DNA of 54,717 bases from Pseudomonadales bacterium (GTDB lineage Bacteria; Pseudomonadota; Gammaproteobacteria; Pseudomonadales; DC-out160). Every line of letters starts with the position of its first letter. Positions within the stretch are counted from its first letter, which is position 1. The stretch covers positions 1 through 54,717 of the forward strand of contig JAHRWA010000069.1 in assembly GCA_019090455.1 (NCBI GenBank), given 5' to 3'. The notes beneath the pieces were generated by a model, which saw only the letters and a list, made by a program, of their open reading frames with translations, searched no databases and was not told the origin of the DNA. Shown here in pieces: positions 9,077-17,876 of the stretch. Made by a program: the position numbers and the translations under genes.

Positions 9077-10111
9077 ATGTCAGGGAATAAAATAATAGAC
9101 GATCCTCGCATCGATCCTCGAATCAAAAAGATCATGGGCGCCTTAAATATGCCGCCTGCGAAAGACGTTGAAAGCCGAGAGAAATTATTGGAAACGGTTA
9201 ATTCAGAACGAGCAATTGCCGGTAGAAAAATGATGGAAAACTTCATGGAGTTCTGCGACACAGAAGAGATCGCGTCCTCTAAGGGTCTTACTGTTACGGA
9301 CAAAGAGTTCACTTCTGAGCCCGACGGTAATAAAATTAAAATTCAATATATTCGCCCTGACACTGATGAAACGGTGCCTTGTATTTATTACATACATGGT
9401 GGTGGAATGCAGGCGATGTCTTGTTATGACGGTAACTACCGTGCTTGGGGTCGAATCATCGCTCAGCAAGGTGTTGCCGTTGCGATGGTCGATTTTCGGA
9501 ATGCATTGGTGCCGTCTTCTGCTGAAGAAGTTGCCCCTTATCCTGCGGGCTTAAACGACTGCGTTAGCGGATTAAAATGGATTGTTGAAAATAGCGAAAA
9601 CCTCAATATCGATGCTAATAGAATAGTGATTGCAGGGGAAAGTGGCGGTGGGAATCTAACGCTAGCAACGGGTTTAAAACTATTGAAAGAAGGTAATATT
9701 GGTTTGATTAAGGGGTTGTATGCGCTGTGCCCCTATATTTCAGGGATATGGCCTTTACCTGAGCTGCCTTCTTCCACTGAGAATAACGGTATTCTCTTAG
9801 ATCTCCACAGTAATTTTGGCGCGATGGCATATGGTATTGAAGAGTTGGAAAAGAAGAATCCATTAGCATGGCCAGGATTTGCAACGATTGAAGATGTTAA
9901 AGGTTTGCCTCCCACCATCATCAGTGTTAACGAATGCGATCCACTTCGGGATGAAGGTATAAATTTTTACCGTTTGCTGTTAGATGCTGGGGTTTCTGCA
10001 CGTTGTCGACAGGTGATGGGAACGATTCACGGTACCGAAATATTTCCCATGTGTTGCCCGGATATTAGTCGAGATACGGCAGCGAATATTGCTGACTTTT
10101 GTACAAACTAA
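9077..10111 (+). CDS. Alpha/beta hydrolase, HSL-type esterase
   Basis: This 344-residue protein has the hormone-sensitive-lipase hallmarks: oxyanion-hole HGGGM, nucleophile elbow GESGGGN, an acid residue in NECDPLRDEG and a histidine in GTIHGTE near the C-terminus, a complete Ser-Asp-His triad. It should hydrolyse an ester or lactone in the cytoplasm. An AAGGAG Shine-Dalgarno sequence supports the ATG. It sits upstream of a CoA transferase and an enoyl-CoA hydratase, and could release an acid from an ester or lactone for CoA activation. The true substrate is unknown. Confidence 0.9.
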   Translation: MSGNKIIDDPRIDPRIKKIMGALNMPPAKDVESREKLLETVNSERAIAGRKMMENFMEFCDTEEIASSKGLTVTDKEFTSEPDGNKIKIQYIRPDTDETVPCIYYIHGGGMQAMSCYDGNYRAWGRIIAQQGVAVAMVDFRNALVPSSAEEVAPYPAGLNDCVSGLKWIVENSENLNIDANRIVIAGESGGGNLTLATGLKLLKEGNIGLIKGLYALCPYISGIWPLPELPSSTENNGILLDLHSNFGAMAYGIEELEKKNPLAWPGFATIEDVKGLPPTIISVNECDPLRDEGINFYRLLLDAGVSARCRQVMGTIHGTEIFPMCCPDISRDTAANIADFCTN

Positions 10112-10188
10112 ACCCTTGTTAGTAGGAAGTGGGCTGCTCCGCGCAATTGAGGTAAGCTGTATCGATTTCAATTGTGCTGGATTTTGCC

Positions 10189-11376
10189 ATGTCAAACTTA
10201 CCCCTTTCTCGTTATACCGTTTTGGATTTGACTATTGCTCGAGCTGGTCCGTCAGGCGTTAGACTGCTTGCGGATTGGGGGGCAAATGTTATTCGCATTG
10301 AGCCTCCTTTAAGAGAAGGCAATTCTGGAAGCATCACCGGGGCACGACACGGTTCAGATGAGCAGAATCTTCACCGCAATAAACGTTCCCTCTCTTTAGA
10401 TCTTAAATCCCCTGCCGGTAAAGCGGTGTTTATGAATTTGGTCAAAACTGCTGATGTCGTTGTTGAGAATTTCCGAATTGATGTAAAGACACGTTTAGGA
10501 ATTGACTACGAATCAGTAAAGAAAGTAAACCCTGCGATCGTTTATGGCAGCATATCTGGTTTTGGCCAAACCGGCCCTTATTCTCAGCGACCCGGTGTGG
10601 ATCAGATCGTACAAGGAATGTCGGGGATGATGTCAATTACCGGTAATCCCGGACAAGGTCCTGTTCGGGCAGGTGTGGCTATTAGTGATACATCGGCAGG
10701 GATGTTTTTAGGGCAAGGTATTCTGCTCGCGTTATTGCATCGAGAGCAAACTGGGGTTGGTCAGTGGGTTCAAACCTCGTTGCTTGAAGCCATGTTGAAC
10801 AAGCTCGATTTCCAAGCATCACGCTACACGATGGATGGGGAGGTACCGGAACAACAAGGAAACTATCACCCCACTATGGTTCCAATGGGCACTTTTGATG
10901 CGGCAGATGGCAAGGTTAATCTTGCCGCGAGTTCAGGGAAAATGTTTGTTAGTTTTTGCAAGGCGCTACAAGCCAACCATATATTAAATAACCCAGATTT
11001 CTCCACACATCGATTACGCAGACAAAATCGAGAGGCATTGAATAATGCCGTTAATGCGGTCACGAAAGAATATTTGACCTCAGAATTAGTCCAGAAGCTT
11101 AACGAAGCCGGCTGCCCCTGCGGCCCTATTAACGATGTGGGCCAAGCATTTGAAGATCAACACGTAAAACACTTAGGAATGACGAAGACTGCTAACCATT
11201 CTACTTTAGGGAAATTAGATCTATTGCGTTCACCGATAACGCTTTCTGAATTCCCTCATGACAATGAGTTTCACCATGCGGCACCGGAAGTCGGTGAACA
11301 TTCCCGTGAACTATTATTAGAATTCGGTTATTCAGAGAATGAAATTAACGAAATGTTTGATTCAGGTACGATTTAA
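10189..11376 (+). CDS. CaiB/BaiF-family CoA transferase (second copy)
   Basis: From the ATG at 10189 this is a 395-residue class III CoA transferase; a GTG at 10174 would add five residues. Family features include RYTVLDLT near the start, ADWGANVIRIEPP, FGQTGPYSQRPG and the likely catalytic Asp167 in AISDTSAG. Unlike the gene at 7220 it lacks the racemase GHD/GDFGGG pair, so transfer rather than epimerisation is expected. Its stop codon overlaps the next start (TAATG), so translation of the enoyl-CoA hydratase is coupled to it. The two probably act in successive steps on one substrate. Confidence 0.9.
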   Translation: MSNLPLSRYTVLDLTIARAGPSGVRLLADWGANVIRIEPPLREGNSGSITGARHGSDEQNLHRNKRSLSLDLKSPAGKAVFMNLVKTADVVVENFRIDVKTRLGIDYESVKKVNPAIVYGSISGFGQTGPYSQRPGVDQIVQGMSGMMSITGNPGQGPVRAGVAISDTSAGMFLGQGILLALLHREQTGVGQWVQTSLLEAMLNKLDFQASRYTMDGEVPEQQGNYHPTMVPMGTFDAADGKVNLAASSGKMFVSFCKALQANHILNNPDFSTHRLRRQNREALNNAVNAVTKEYLTSELVQKLNEAGCPCGPINDVGQAFEDQHVKHLGMTKTANHSTLGKLDLLRSPITLSEFPHDNEFHHAAPEVGEHSRELLLEFGYSENEINEMFDSGTI

Positions 11377-12182
11377 TGGCTGAAGTATTAGAACTTAAAA
11401 CAGATAAAATTATTGTAGAAATTGACGATGGTATTGGCTGGCTTACTTTTAATAATCCTGAACGGCGAAATGCGATTTCCTTAGCGATGTGGGAAGCAAT
11501 GGGAACAAGCCTAGAGTATTTGCAGCACCATAAAGAAGTGCGTGTAGTAGTGATGAAAGGTGCTGGCGATAAGGCATTCGTCTCTGGTGCTGATATCTCT
11601 GAGTTTGCAACCAAACGTGGCAATCTTAAGCAAAGCCAAGAGTATGCGAAGGTACAAGCGAAAGCGAATCTCTGGTTAAAAAAATTAGATAAGCCATTAA
11701 TTGCGATGATTCAAGGTTATTGTGTGGGAGGAGGGCTAGCCACTGCTCTTAATGCAGATATACGGTTTGCCACGCCAGATTCTCAGTTCGGCATTCCGGC
11801 TGCGAAGCTGGGGCTTGGGTATGAATACGCAGGTTCTTCAACATTGGCCCGTCTGGTGGGCCCCAGTCATGCTCGTGATATTTTGTTTTCTGCACGACTT
11901 TTAAATGCAGATGAAGCCTATCGAATGGGTTTGATTAATTTTTTGTGCAGCCAATCTGAACTAGAAGCTCAGGTACGCGATTATGCTAACCAAATTGCGA
12001 GCCGTGCTCCTCTTACGTTGAAGCTGCTTAAAGAATCCATTAATCAATATGAAACCAATTCTGAAGACAGAGATTATGATTTGCTAAAGGGGATGGTGGA
12101 AACTTGCTTTAGTAGTGACGACTATAAGGAAGGCCGGCAAGCTTTTATGGAGAAACGAACGCCTAAGTTTAGTGGAGTTTAA
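11376..12182 (+). CDS. Enoyl-CoA hydratase/isomerase family protein
   Basis: This 268-residue crotonase-fold protein shows the oxyanion-hole segments FVSGADIS (about 69-76) and QGYCVGGGL (113-121). The two glutamates used by classic hydratase (in C-E-L-A and P-E sequences) are not present at the expected places: the protein has GGGLATAL and GIPAAKLGLGYEY. It may therefore be an isomerase, hydrolase, decarboxylase or a hydratase with other catalytic residues. It is translationally coupled to the CoA transferase gene before it. It resembles the crotonase protein at 25391 in this region (KLG, Y-EG/AG, LVG). Confidence 0.85.
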   Translation: MAEVLELKTDKIIVEIDDGIGWLTFNNPERRNAISLAMWEAMGTSLEYLQHHKEVRVVVMKGAGDKAFVSGADISEFATKRGNLKQSQEYAKVQAKANLWLKKLDKPLIAMIQGYCVGGGLATALNADIRFATPDSQFGIPAAKLGLGYEYAGSSTLARLVGPSHARDILFSARLLNADEAYRMGLINFLCSQSELEAQVRDYANQIASRAPLTLKLLKESINQYETNSEDRDYDLLKGMVETCFSSDDYKEGRQAFMEKRTPKFSGV

Positions 12183-12415
12183 GCTCCTGTTTGAATAATC
12201 CAATTCAATAAATCACAAACCCATATTTCACCTATCAAGGCATCACCGATATTTACGTCACGTATAAATATAAAAATGTCATTGATAAACCTAGTAACTG
12301 CCACATTTGCTTTTATAAAAAATAACTTCTACATTGCTAATTCCAGGGAGGAGATTTCATTTTTTGTCAATCCCGTCAATAAATGAAATCAGAACAAAAA
12401 AGGAAGGATATATTT

Positions 12416-13066
12416 ATGAAAATGGATTTTTTGTCTAAATTTCCCCCCAGCATTCTGTTGATCTCGCTTTTAGGTCTTAGCGGGTGCGAATACAGTTTCA
12501 CAAAATTGGATTCAGACGGTAACGCGATTTATGCGTCATCAAAAACTTGGAGTTGTCTGTTAGATAATAATACAGGTTTAACATGGGAGAAAAAGGATGT
12601 TGGAGACGCACTCCGAAGTCAAAATTGGACCTACATGAACACTTCGGTCCTGAATAGTGATGATCCAACTCTTGTGGCTGATAATGGCGCCTGCATAGAT
12701 TCAGAAGTCGATGGTGACGGCATTTTTTGCGATACAGAGAGTTACGTTGCGGCTGTCAATTCCAGCGAGTATTGCGGTGCATCAGACTGGCGTATACCTA
12801 CTTTGTACGAGTTATCCGGATTAGTCCGTTGCAATAAGGGAACCATTTTGGAAATAAATGGCACCGTATTTTGTAATGAAGAATCTGTTGTACCGGTGAT
12901 TGATAAATTTTATTTTCCTTTTACGAAATCTGCATATTACTGGCCAACATGGGACGAAGATGAAGAAGACGATCTATTTCGCGTACAATTTGGGCTTATA
13001 GGTCTTCCCGAGAGCGCCCAATTAAGCGACGCTAATCATGTTAGGTTAGTGCGAGGGGGGCCGTAG
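12416..13066 (+). CDS. DUF1566 (Lcl-type) domain lipoprotein
   Basis: The protein has 216 residues from the ATG at 12416, chosen because AGGAAGG lies eight bases before it (an upstream ATG at 12383 lacks this). The signal peptide ends in the lipobox LSGC, so it is a lipoprotein. The body has DUF1566 features: DNNTGLTWEKK, WRIPTLYELSGL and a C-terminal NHVRLVRGG. Several cysteines could form disulfides, and an acidic stretch (DEDEEDD) precedes the last part. It has its own hairpin downstream. The function is unknown; family members are surface or envelope proteins. Confidence 0.85.
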   Translation: MKMDFLSKFPPSILLISLLGLSGCEYSFTKLDSDGNAIYASSKTWSCLLDNNTGLTWEKKDVGDALRSQNWTYMNTSVLNSDDPTLVADNGACIDSEVDGDGIFCDTESYVAAVNSSEYCGASDWRIPTLYELSGLVRCNKGTILEINGTVFCNEESVVPVIDKFYFPFTKSAYYWPTWDEDEEDDLFRVQFGLIGLPESAQLSDANHVRLVRGGP

Positions 13067-13088
13067 GATCCTCTCGGTAGGCATTATT

Positions 13089-13113
13089 CGGCTCTAGCAC
13101 AATGCTAGAGCCG
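13089..13113 (+). terminator. Perfect hairpin after the DUF1566 gene
   Basis: CGGCTCTAGCA (13089-13099) and TGCTAGAGCCG (13103-13113) form an 11-bp stem with a three-base loop, 22 bases after the stop codon. No T-run follows on either strand, so it could be a transcript-stabilising or Rho-assisted end rather than a pure intrinsic terminator. Confidence 0.5.
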
Positions 13114-13289
13114 CTGGAATTGACTTCGAAATTAGTGTGTGGGGTTTGTTGATGAGCTCCACTTACACGCCGTATTAAATCATCAGTCACTCGCTCGCCC
13201 TTTCTGTACTTTTTGATCAGTCCCTTCTGCTATCGTCATTCTTATAATCGGAGTACCATCGCTGTTTTTCACGTTAGGATCGGACGGTT

Positions 13290-14441
13290 ATGCCCACCCT
13301 AGAACGTTGTTATAACGTAGAAAACTTACGCCTAAAAGCAAAGCGTCGATTACCTGCGCCATTGTTTCATTACATTGATGGAGGTTCTGATGATGAGTGG
13401 TCATTGCGCCGAAATACGGAAGCATTCGATGATTATCAATTATTGCCGAACTACTTAAAAGATGTGAAGGACATTGATTTGAGTACAAAGCTATTGGGCA
13501 AGAATATGGCCTTACCCTTTTTTATGTCGCCAACGGGTATGTCTCAATTGTTTCATCATGATAAAGAATTAGGTGCGGTACGTGCAGCCGCTAAGTTTGA
13601 TGTGATGTATAGCCTCTCTACTTTATCAACAACCAGCCTTGAAGATGTTGCAAATGCTACCGACGGTCTAAAGATGTTTCAAATATATATCCTTAAGGAT
13701 AGGGAGCTGACTCGGGAGTTTGTTCACCGCTGTAAAAGTGCGGGTTATGATGCGTTGTGTTTAACGGTGGATACGCCCCTGGCAGGCAATCGTGAAAGAG
13801 ATTTAGTGAATGGTATGACCATGCCCCCCAGAATAACGCTAAAGAGTATGCTTAGTTTTGCATTGCATTTTGCGTGGGCATTTCATTTTTTGAAGTCACC
13901 TAATTTTCAATTATCCAATGTCGTTCATCGGGTGGATGCTATTGGTTCAGGCACGATGGGGTTAATGGATTATCTTAATAGTCAGTTCGATCGTTCCGTT
14001 ACGTGGGATGATGCGGCATGGTTAGCTGAGCAATGGGATGGGCCTTTTGTCATTAAAGGTTTGCAATCACCAGCAGATGCTCAACGGGCAGTGGATATAG
14101 GAGCGAATGCTATTATGATTTCAAATCATGGAGGGCGTCAGTTAGAGGGAACTCCCGCACCCATAGATTGTATTGAACCCATTCGAGACGTTGTCGGAGA
14201 TCAACTAGAGCTGATTATGGATGGCGGCATACGTCGTGGTACACACATTTTAAAGGCGTTGGCCCGTGGAGCCGATGCTTGTTCTGTCGGTCGCGGATAT
14301 CTTTATGGTTTGGCGGCGGGTGGGCAAGCGGGGGTCGAACGATCTCTTACAATATTAAAAGATGAATTGGAACGTTCTATGGCTTTGCTGGGTTGTCGAT
14401 CTATTGCCGATTTGAATGCTACACAAATTTTGAAACGGTAG
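13290..14441 (+). CDS. FMN-dependent alpha-hydroxy-acid oxidase/dehydrogenase
   Basis: This 383-residue protein belongs to the lactate/glycolate/mandelate oxidase family, which oxidises an L-2-hydroxy acid to the 2-keto acid using FMN. It has PLFHYIDGGSDDE near the N-terminus, QIYILKDRE, Lys256 in FVIKG, and the active-site SNHGGRQL with His280 and Arg283, followed by DGGIRRG for phosphate binding. No membrane anchor is evident apart from a hydrophobic loop near 187-201, which in membrane-type members binds the bilayer. It stands alone and converges with the nitronate monooxygenase gene. The exact substrate (lactate or a larger hydroxy acid) cannot be told. Confidence 0.9.
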   Translation: MPTLERCYNVENLRLKAKRRLPAPLFHYIDGGSDDEWSLRRNTEAFDDYQLLPNYLKDVKDIDLSTKLLGKNMALPFFMSPTGMSQLFHHDKELGAVRAAAKFDVMYSLSTLSTTSLEDVANATDGLKMFQIYILKDRELTREFVHRCKSAGYDALCLTVDTPLAGNRERDLVNGMTMPPRITLKSMLSFALHFAWAFHFLKSPNFQLSNVVHRVDAIGSGTMGLMDYLNSQFDRSVTWDDAAWLAEQWDGPFVIKGLQSPADAQRAVDIGANAIMISNHGGRQLEGTPAPIDCIEPIRDVVGDQLELIMDGGIRRGTHILKALARGADACSVGRGYLYGLAAGGQAGVERSLTILKDELERSMALLGCRSIADLNATQILKR

Positions 14442-14462
14442 AGCGTAATGGGGGAGGAGGAG

Positions 14463-14498
14463 ATTGCGCTTAATCCCAGTAACAGACTTAAGCGCAAT
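14463..14498. terminator. Hairpin between convergent genes
   Basis: ATTGCGCTTAA (14463-14473) and TTAAGCGCAAT (14488-14498) are perfect 11-base arms with a 14-base loop. The hairpin lies between the convergent hydroxy-acid oxidase and nitronate monooxygenase genes and may end transcripts from both sides. Neither side has a proper T-run. Confidence 0.55.
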
Positions 14499-14516
14499 AA
14501 AAAGGGAAGGCTACTC

Positions 14517-15656
14517 TTAATCCTCCATTATTCCGCCTAACAGCTCTGCAGCCTCAGCGAACTCTTTCATAAAATCATAAACGACCGTACGCGCACCCAA
14601 GCTGTCATTCATTAACCCAACACCTTGGCCAACAAAATAGGTTGCTAGGTTTTTAGCATTCTCATCGCCCGCTTCTGCAAGCTTACTAACACGTTTTAGT
14701 GCAGGCTCACTGATTAAACCTTGCAAAGGCATGGGTAATGGCTCTGGAGCACCCGGTGCTTTCCAGCCGTCAGTCCAGGCAGATCTCAATTGGCGAGTAT
14801 ATTTACCCGTTCGGCTACATGATCTGACGGTATCTCGCGAACTCGCAACAAGATATTTTTCCTTTATAACAGGATCTGTTTCTGCCTCAGCTGTGGTTAA
14901 CCAAACTGAACCTGTCCAGACCCCCGCAGCACCCATTGCCATACAGGCGGCCATTTGACGACCGGTGACGATTCCCCCAGCGGCCAAAACAGGAATGTCA
15001 GATCCAATTTTTTTCAATGTGTCGAGAACTTCGGGAACTAATACGAGCGTTGATACTTCGCCACAATGACCACCGGCCTCAGTACCTGAAACGATAAGTA
15101 CGTCAACATTTGCTTTGGCATGTTTAATGGCATGTTCACGGGCCCCTGTGAGTGCTCCCGTTATGACACCTGCTTCCTTTGCTCGATCTAGCATTGATTG
15201 GGGAGGGACACCGAGTGCATTTACGATCATTTTGATAGGGTGTGCAAACGCAACGTCCATTATCTTTGCCGCGCCGCTTTCACGTAAATTATCACCGAAA
15301 GTACTGCGTGTTTTATTAGTCCACAAATCAGAAGCATCTAAACCGTTGTCAGTTAGAATTTTTTCAACATGACGCTTATGTCCTTCAGGTATGCGAGCTC
15401 TAACTTCATCAGAGGTCATAGTCCCAGTCTTATCGCTCATAGTTGCAGGGACGATAAGATCAATTCCATAAGGCTTACCGTCAATATGCTCGTCGATCCA
15501 CTTAAGCTCTATTTCAAGAGACTCTGGTGTATGACCCACGGCTCCTAGAACACCGAAGCCTCCTGCTTTACTTACTTCTACTACGACATCACGACAGTGA
15601 GTGAAAGCGACTAAAGGAAAATCGACACCTAACATGTCACAAATAACTGACTTCAT
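14517..15656 (-). CDS. Nitronate monooxygenase (2-nitropropane dioxygenase family)
   Basis: This 379-residue FMN-binding TIM-barrel protein has VSGTEAGGHCGEVS (the AGGH loop), VLAAGGIVTGRQMAACMAMGAAGVWTGS for the phosphate site, and an N-terminal VICDMLGVDFPLV. The family oxidises propionate 3-nitronate and related nitronates, but many members are really NADH:quinone reductases or act on unsaturated thioesters or ketones. A GGAG Shine-Dalgarno sequence supports the ATG. It stands alone and converges on the oxidase gene. The role here is uncertain. Confidence 0.88.
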   Translation of the reverse strand: MKSVICDMLGVDFPLVAFTHCRDVVVEVSKAGGFGVLGAVGHTPESLEIELKWIDEHIDGKPYGIDLIVPATMSDKTGTMTSDEVRARIPEGHKRHVEKILTDNGLDASDLWTNKTRSTFGDNLRESGAAKIMDVAFAHPIKMIVNALGVPPQSMLDRAKEAGVITGALTGAREHAIKHAKANVDVLIVSGTEAGGHCGEVSTLVLVPEVLDTLKKIGSDIPVLAAGGIVTGRQMAACMAMGAAGVWTGSVWLTTAEAETDPVIKEKYLVASSRDTVRSCSRTGKYTRQLRSAWTDGWKAPGAPEPLPMPLQGLISEPALKRVSKLAEAGDENAKNLATYFVGQGVGLMNDSLGARTVVYDFMKEFAEAAELLGGIMED

Positions 15657-15914
15657 ATTCTAGCTCCGTTAGTTTATTTATTATCATTGGGATAATGTCT
15701 TGAAAAGCACAAGAATAAAAGCTTAAACGCAGATATAGTTCTATCGCGGATAGAAACGAGGTCTTTCTTATTGCTAGATCAGGGGGGTTAAATCAAATAA
15801 TGGATATCAGTTGAACGTCGCTTTGAAAGTATGTTGTTTTGAACGTTAAGGTAACGTAATGTTTTTATTTCGTCATTAATTTAGCGTAAATCGAGAATTG
15901 TATTAGGGGGCACC

Positions 15915-16289
15915 ATGACATTAGATTCAAAAGGTCCGAGTAAATTAGACCGGGTACTGGCTGAGCAGCGAGCATATAACGCTAAACGAGAGAAAAGTTA
16001 TCGTGAACAGGCACTCAAGTTATACCCTTGGATTTGTGGTCGTTGTACACGAGAGTTTAAAGGCGCCAATTTGCGAGAATTGACGGTTCATCATGTGGAT
16101 CATAATCATGAAAACAACCCCAGTGACGGTAGCAATTGGGAGCTTCTTTGTATCTATTGTCATGATGAAGAACACACTAAATTCGAAAACTTAGTCCGTT
16201 ATGGCAGCACTACGGCGACAGAAGTACAGCCAGCCACCCATAATCCTTTTGCTGATCTTAAAAACAAGATGAAAGACAAAAATAGTTAA
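15915..16289 (+). CDS. yajD: YajD-family HNH nuclease-like protein
   Basis: This 124-residue protein matches YajD: a basic coiled N-terminus, CGRC and CIYCH zinc-binding pairs, and an HNH core VHHVDHNHENNP with N-W-E-L-L-C. HNH proteins of this type are expected to bind a metal ion and nick DNA, although the job of YajD is not established. It is slightly longer than the E. coli protein at the C-terminus. It lies next to a tyrosine recombinase gene in the same direction, 295 bp away; whether the two cooperate is unknown. Confidence 0.88.
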   Translation: MTLDSKGPSKLDRVLAEQRAYNAKREKSYREQALKLYPWICGRCTREFKGANLRELTVHHVDHNHENNPSDGSNWELLCIYCHDEEHTKFENLVRYGSTTATEVQPATHNPFADLKNKMKDKNS

Positions 16290-16584
16290 AATGGATTTTA
16301 AGAGCTTCCCGATTCATTGAAGTTTGATGTGTGCCACAGTTCTACATCTGCGGGGAGATGTACACGAATGAGAGCATATTTTATGCGGGCGGTGGAACAT
16401 TTAGTGGGAGAGTGGTCCATAGCTATACATCCAGAGGGTCACCAATCGTAATGTCTAGTAATGTTTAGTATTGGACATAGTGGTTCCGCTGAGCCATACT
16501 CATTATCACTAAGCATCTGGTCTATAAGTACATGGTCTATAAACAGATAGCCCAGCTCCTCAAGCTCCCCGGGTATATTGCTGT
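16290..16584. promoter_or_regulatory. Recombinase upstream region with tandem repeats
   Basis: This 295-bp stretch has no gene. It contains tandem decamers TAATGTCTAG (16449-16458) and TAATGTTTAG (16459-16468), framed by CCAAT (16442-16446) and ATTGG (16470-16474). A second pair of repeats, GGTCTATAA, lies at 16519-16527 and 16534-16542. They could be operators or recombinase arm sites for the gene that follows; no direct evidence decides. Confidence 0.45.
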
Positions 16585-17826
16585 ATGACATCATTCAAGA
16601 AACCAATCCCTCTTTATCCTGTATACGAACAGTTAGTTGAGTTATCCGACGTCGATTATCCCGATATTACGGCGGCTCTTACAGCTGGAAATGTGTGGTG
16701 GCTGTCTCATTGGCAATGGGGAAAACAGTTTCTAATCTATATCGGAAGAAATAAATCTATTCATACCTATGTACGTTTTCGGGGTGAAATTGAAAAATTC
16801 TTACTCTGGGCATTTTTAGTTAAAGATAAACCCATCGATGATTATCGTAAATCAGACATACTGGAATATATCGATTTTTGTTGGAAGCCACCGATATCGT
16901 GGATCGGTAGCTCTAATGAAGACAGGTTCATACTTGAAAATAGTTTTTATGTTTCTAATTCGATCTGGAGGCCTTTTAGAATTCAGGTACCAAAAAGCCA
17001 AATCGATAAAGCCGTTGATAAGAAAAAGTACCGTCCATCACAACAAACCTTAACGGCAACTTTTTCTGCGATGATTGCATTCTATAAATTCTTAATGAGC
17101 GAAGAATTTTGTTATGGCAATCCAGCGCAAATTGCTAAGAAGGATTGCCGCCACTTTATTGTCGATGCTCAAATTAAGGAGGTAAAACGACTGACTGTAA
17201 AACAATGGCAGTATGTGTTGGATACGGCGATAGAAATGGCGGATAGCGATGATCGGTATGAACGTAATCTATTCATTATCGCAGCAATGAAGACTCTATT
17301 TCTTAGAGTATCTGAGCTTTCGGAACGTGAGAATTGGTCGCCGGTAATGGGCCATTTTTGGGAGGATGAAAATGAGAGTTGGTGGTTAAAAGTGTTTGGA
17401 AAGGGGCGAAAAATTAGGGACATTACAGTGCCGCCAGATTTTTTGCCTTTCTTAAAACGTTATCGGTCTTCACGCGGCCTATCGGGACTACCCTTTCAGA
17501 ATGAAAATAGTACGCTAGTAGAGAAACAACGAGGTAACGGCGGCATGACTTCGCGCCACCTTGCTCGCCTCGTTCAAGAGGTGTTTGATAGTGCCTACAA
17601 AAAAATGAAAGAAGCCGAAGGGGAAAAGAAAGCACAAAAACTGAAAGAAGCTTCTACTCATACTTTACGTCACACTGGAGCAAGCATGGAAATTGAGCGC
17701 GGGCGTGCGCTTAAAGATCTGAGTGAAGATCTCGGGCACGCCTCCATGAGTACTACGGACACAGTGTACGTACAATCAGAAAACAAAAGTCGGGCTGAAA
17801 GCGGTAAAAAACGTAAGGTGCTTTAA
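16585..17826 (+). CDS. Tyrosine recombinase/integrase
   Basis: This 413-residue protein has the complete tyrosine recombinase catalytic set: Arg241 in LRVSEL, Lys273 in FGKGRK, His359 and Arg362 in HTLRHT, His385 in LGHAS and nucleophile Tyr395 in DTVYVQ. The N-terminal 200 residues form the DNA-binding SAM-like part and are longer than in XerC/D. The enzyme should cut and rejoin specific DNA sites. No excisionase, tRNA or att-like direct repeat was seen nearby and no phage gene is present, so it may be a lone chromosomal recombinase or the last trace of an element. A hairpin with T-run follows its stop. Confidence 0.9.
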   Translation: MTSFKKPIPLYPVYEQLVELSDVDYPDITAALTAGNVWWLSHWQWGKQFLIYIGRNKSIHTYVRFRGEIEKFLLWAFLVKDKPIDDYRKSDILEYIDFCWKPPISWIGSSNEDRFILENSFYVSNSIWRPFRIQVPKSQIDKAVDKKKYRPSQQTLTATFSAMIAFYKFLMSEEFCYGNPAQIAKKDCRHFIVDAQIKEVKRLTVKQWQYVLDTAIEMADSDDRYERNLFIIAAMKTLFLRVSELSERENWSPVMGHFWEDENESWWLKVFGKGRKIRDITVPPDFLPFLKRYRSSRGLSGLPFQNENSTLVEKQRGNGGMTSRHLARLVQEVFDSAYKKMKEAEGEKKAQKLKEASTHTLRHTGASMEIERGRALKDLSEDLGHASMSTTDTVYVQSENKSRAESGKKRKVL

Positions 17827-17832
17827 TGGTGT

Positions 17833-17876
17833 AAATAGAAGAAATAAATTGGCTAATTCATTTCTTCTATTTTCTT
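17833..17876. terminator. Bidirectional terminator overlapping the TPR gene end
   Basis: AAATAGAAGAAAT (17833-17845) and ATTTCTTCTATTT (17860-17872) are perfect 13-base arms, followed on the plus strand by T and TTCTTC. It lies just after the recombinase stop and reaches into the last codons of the converging TPR gene, so the arms also encode that protein's C-terminus. Confidence 0.6.

Noticed and set aside
15657..17852. Integrative element with att sites around the recombinase
   Set aside because: No tRNA gene, no long direct repeats and no cargo or phage genes could be found on either side.
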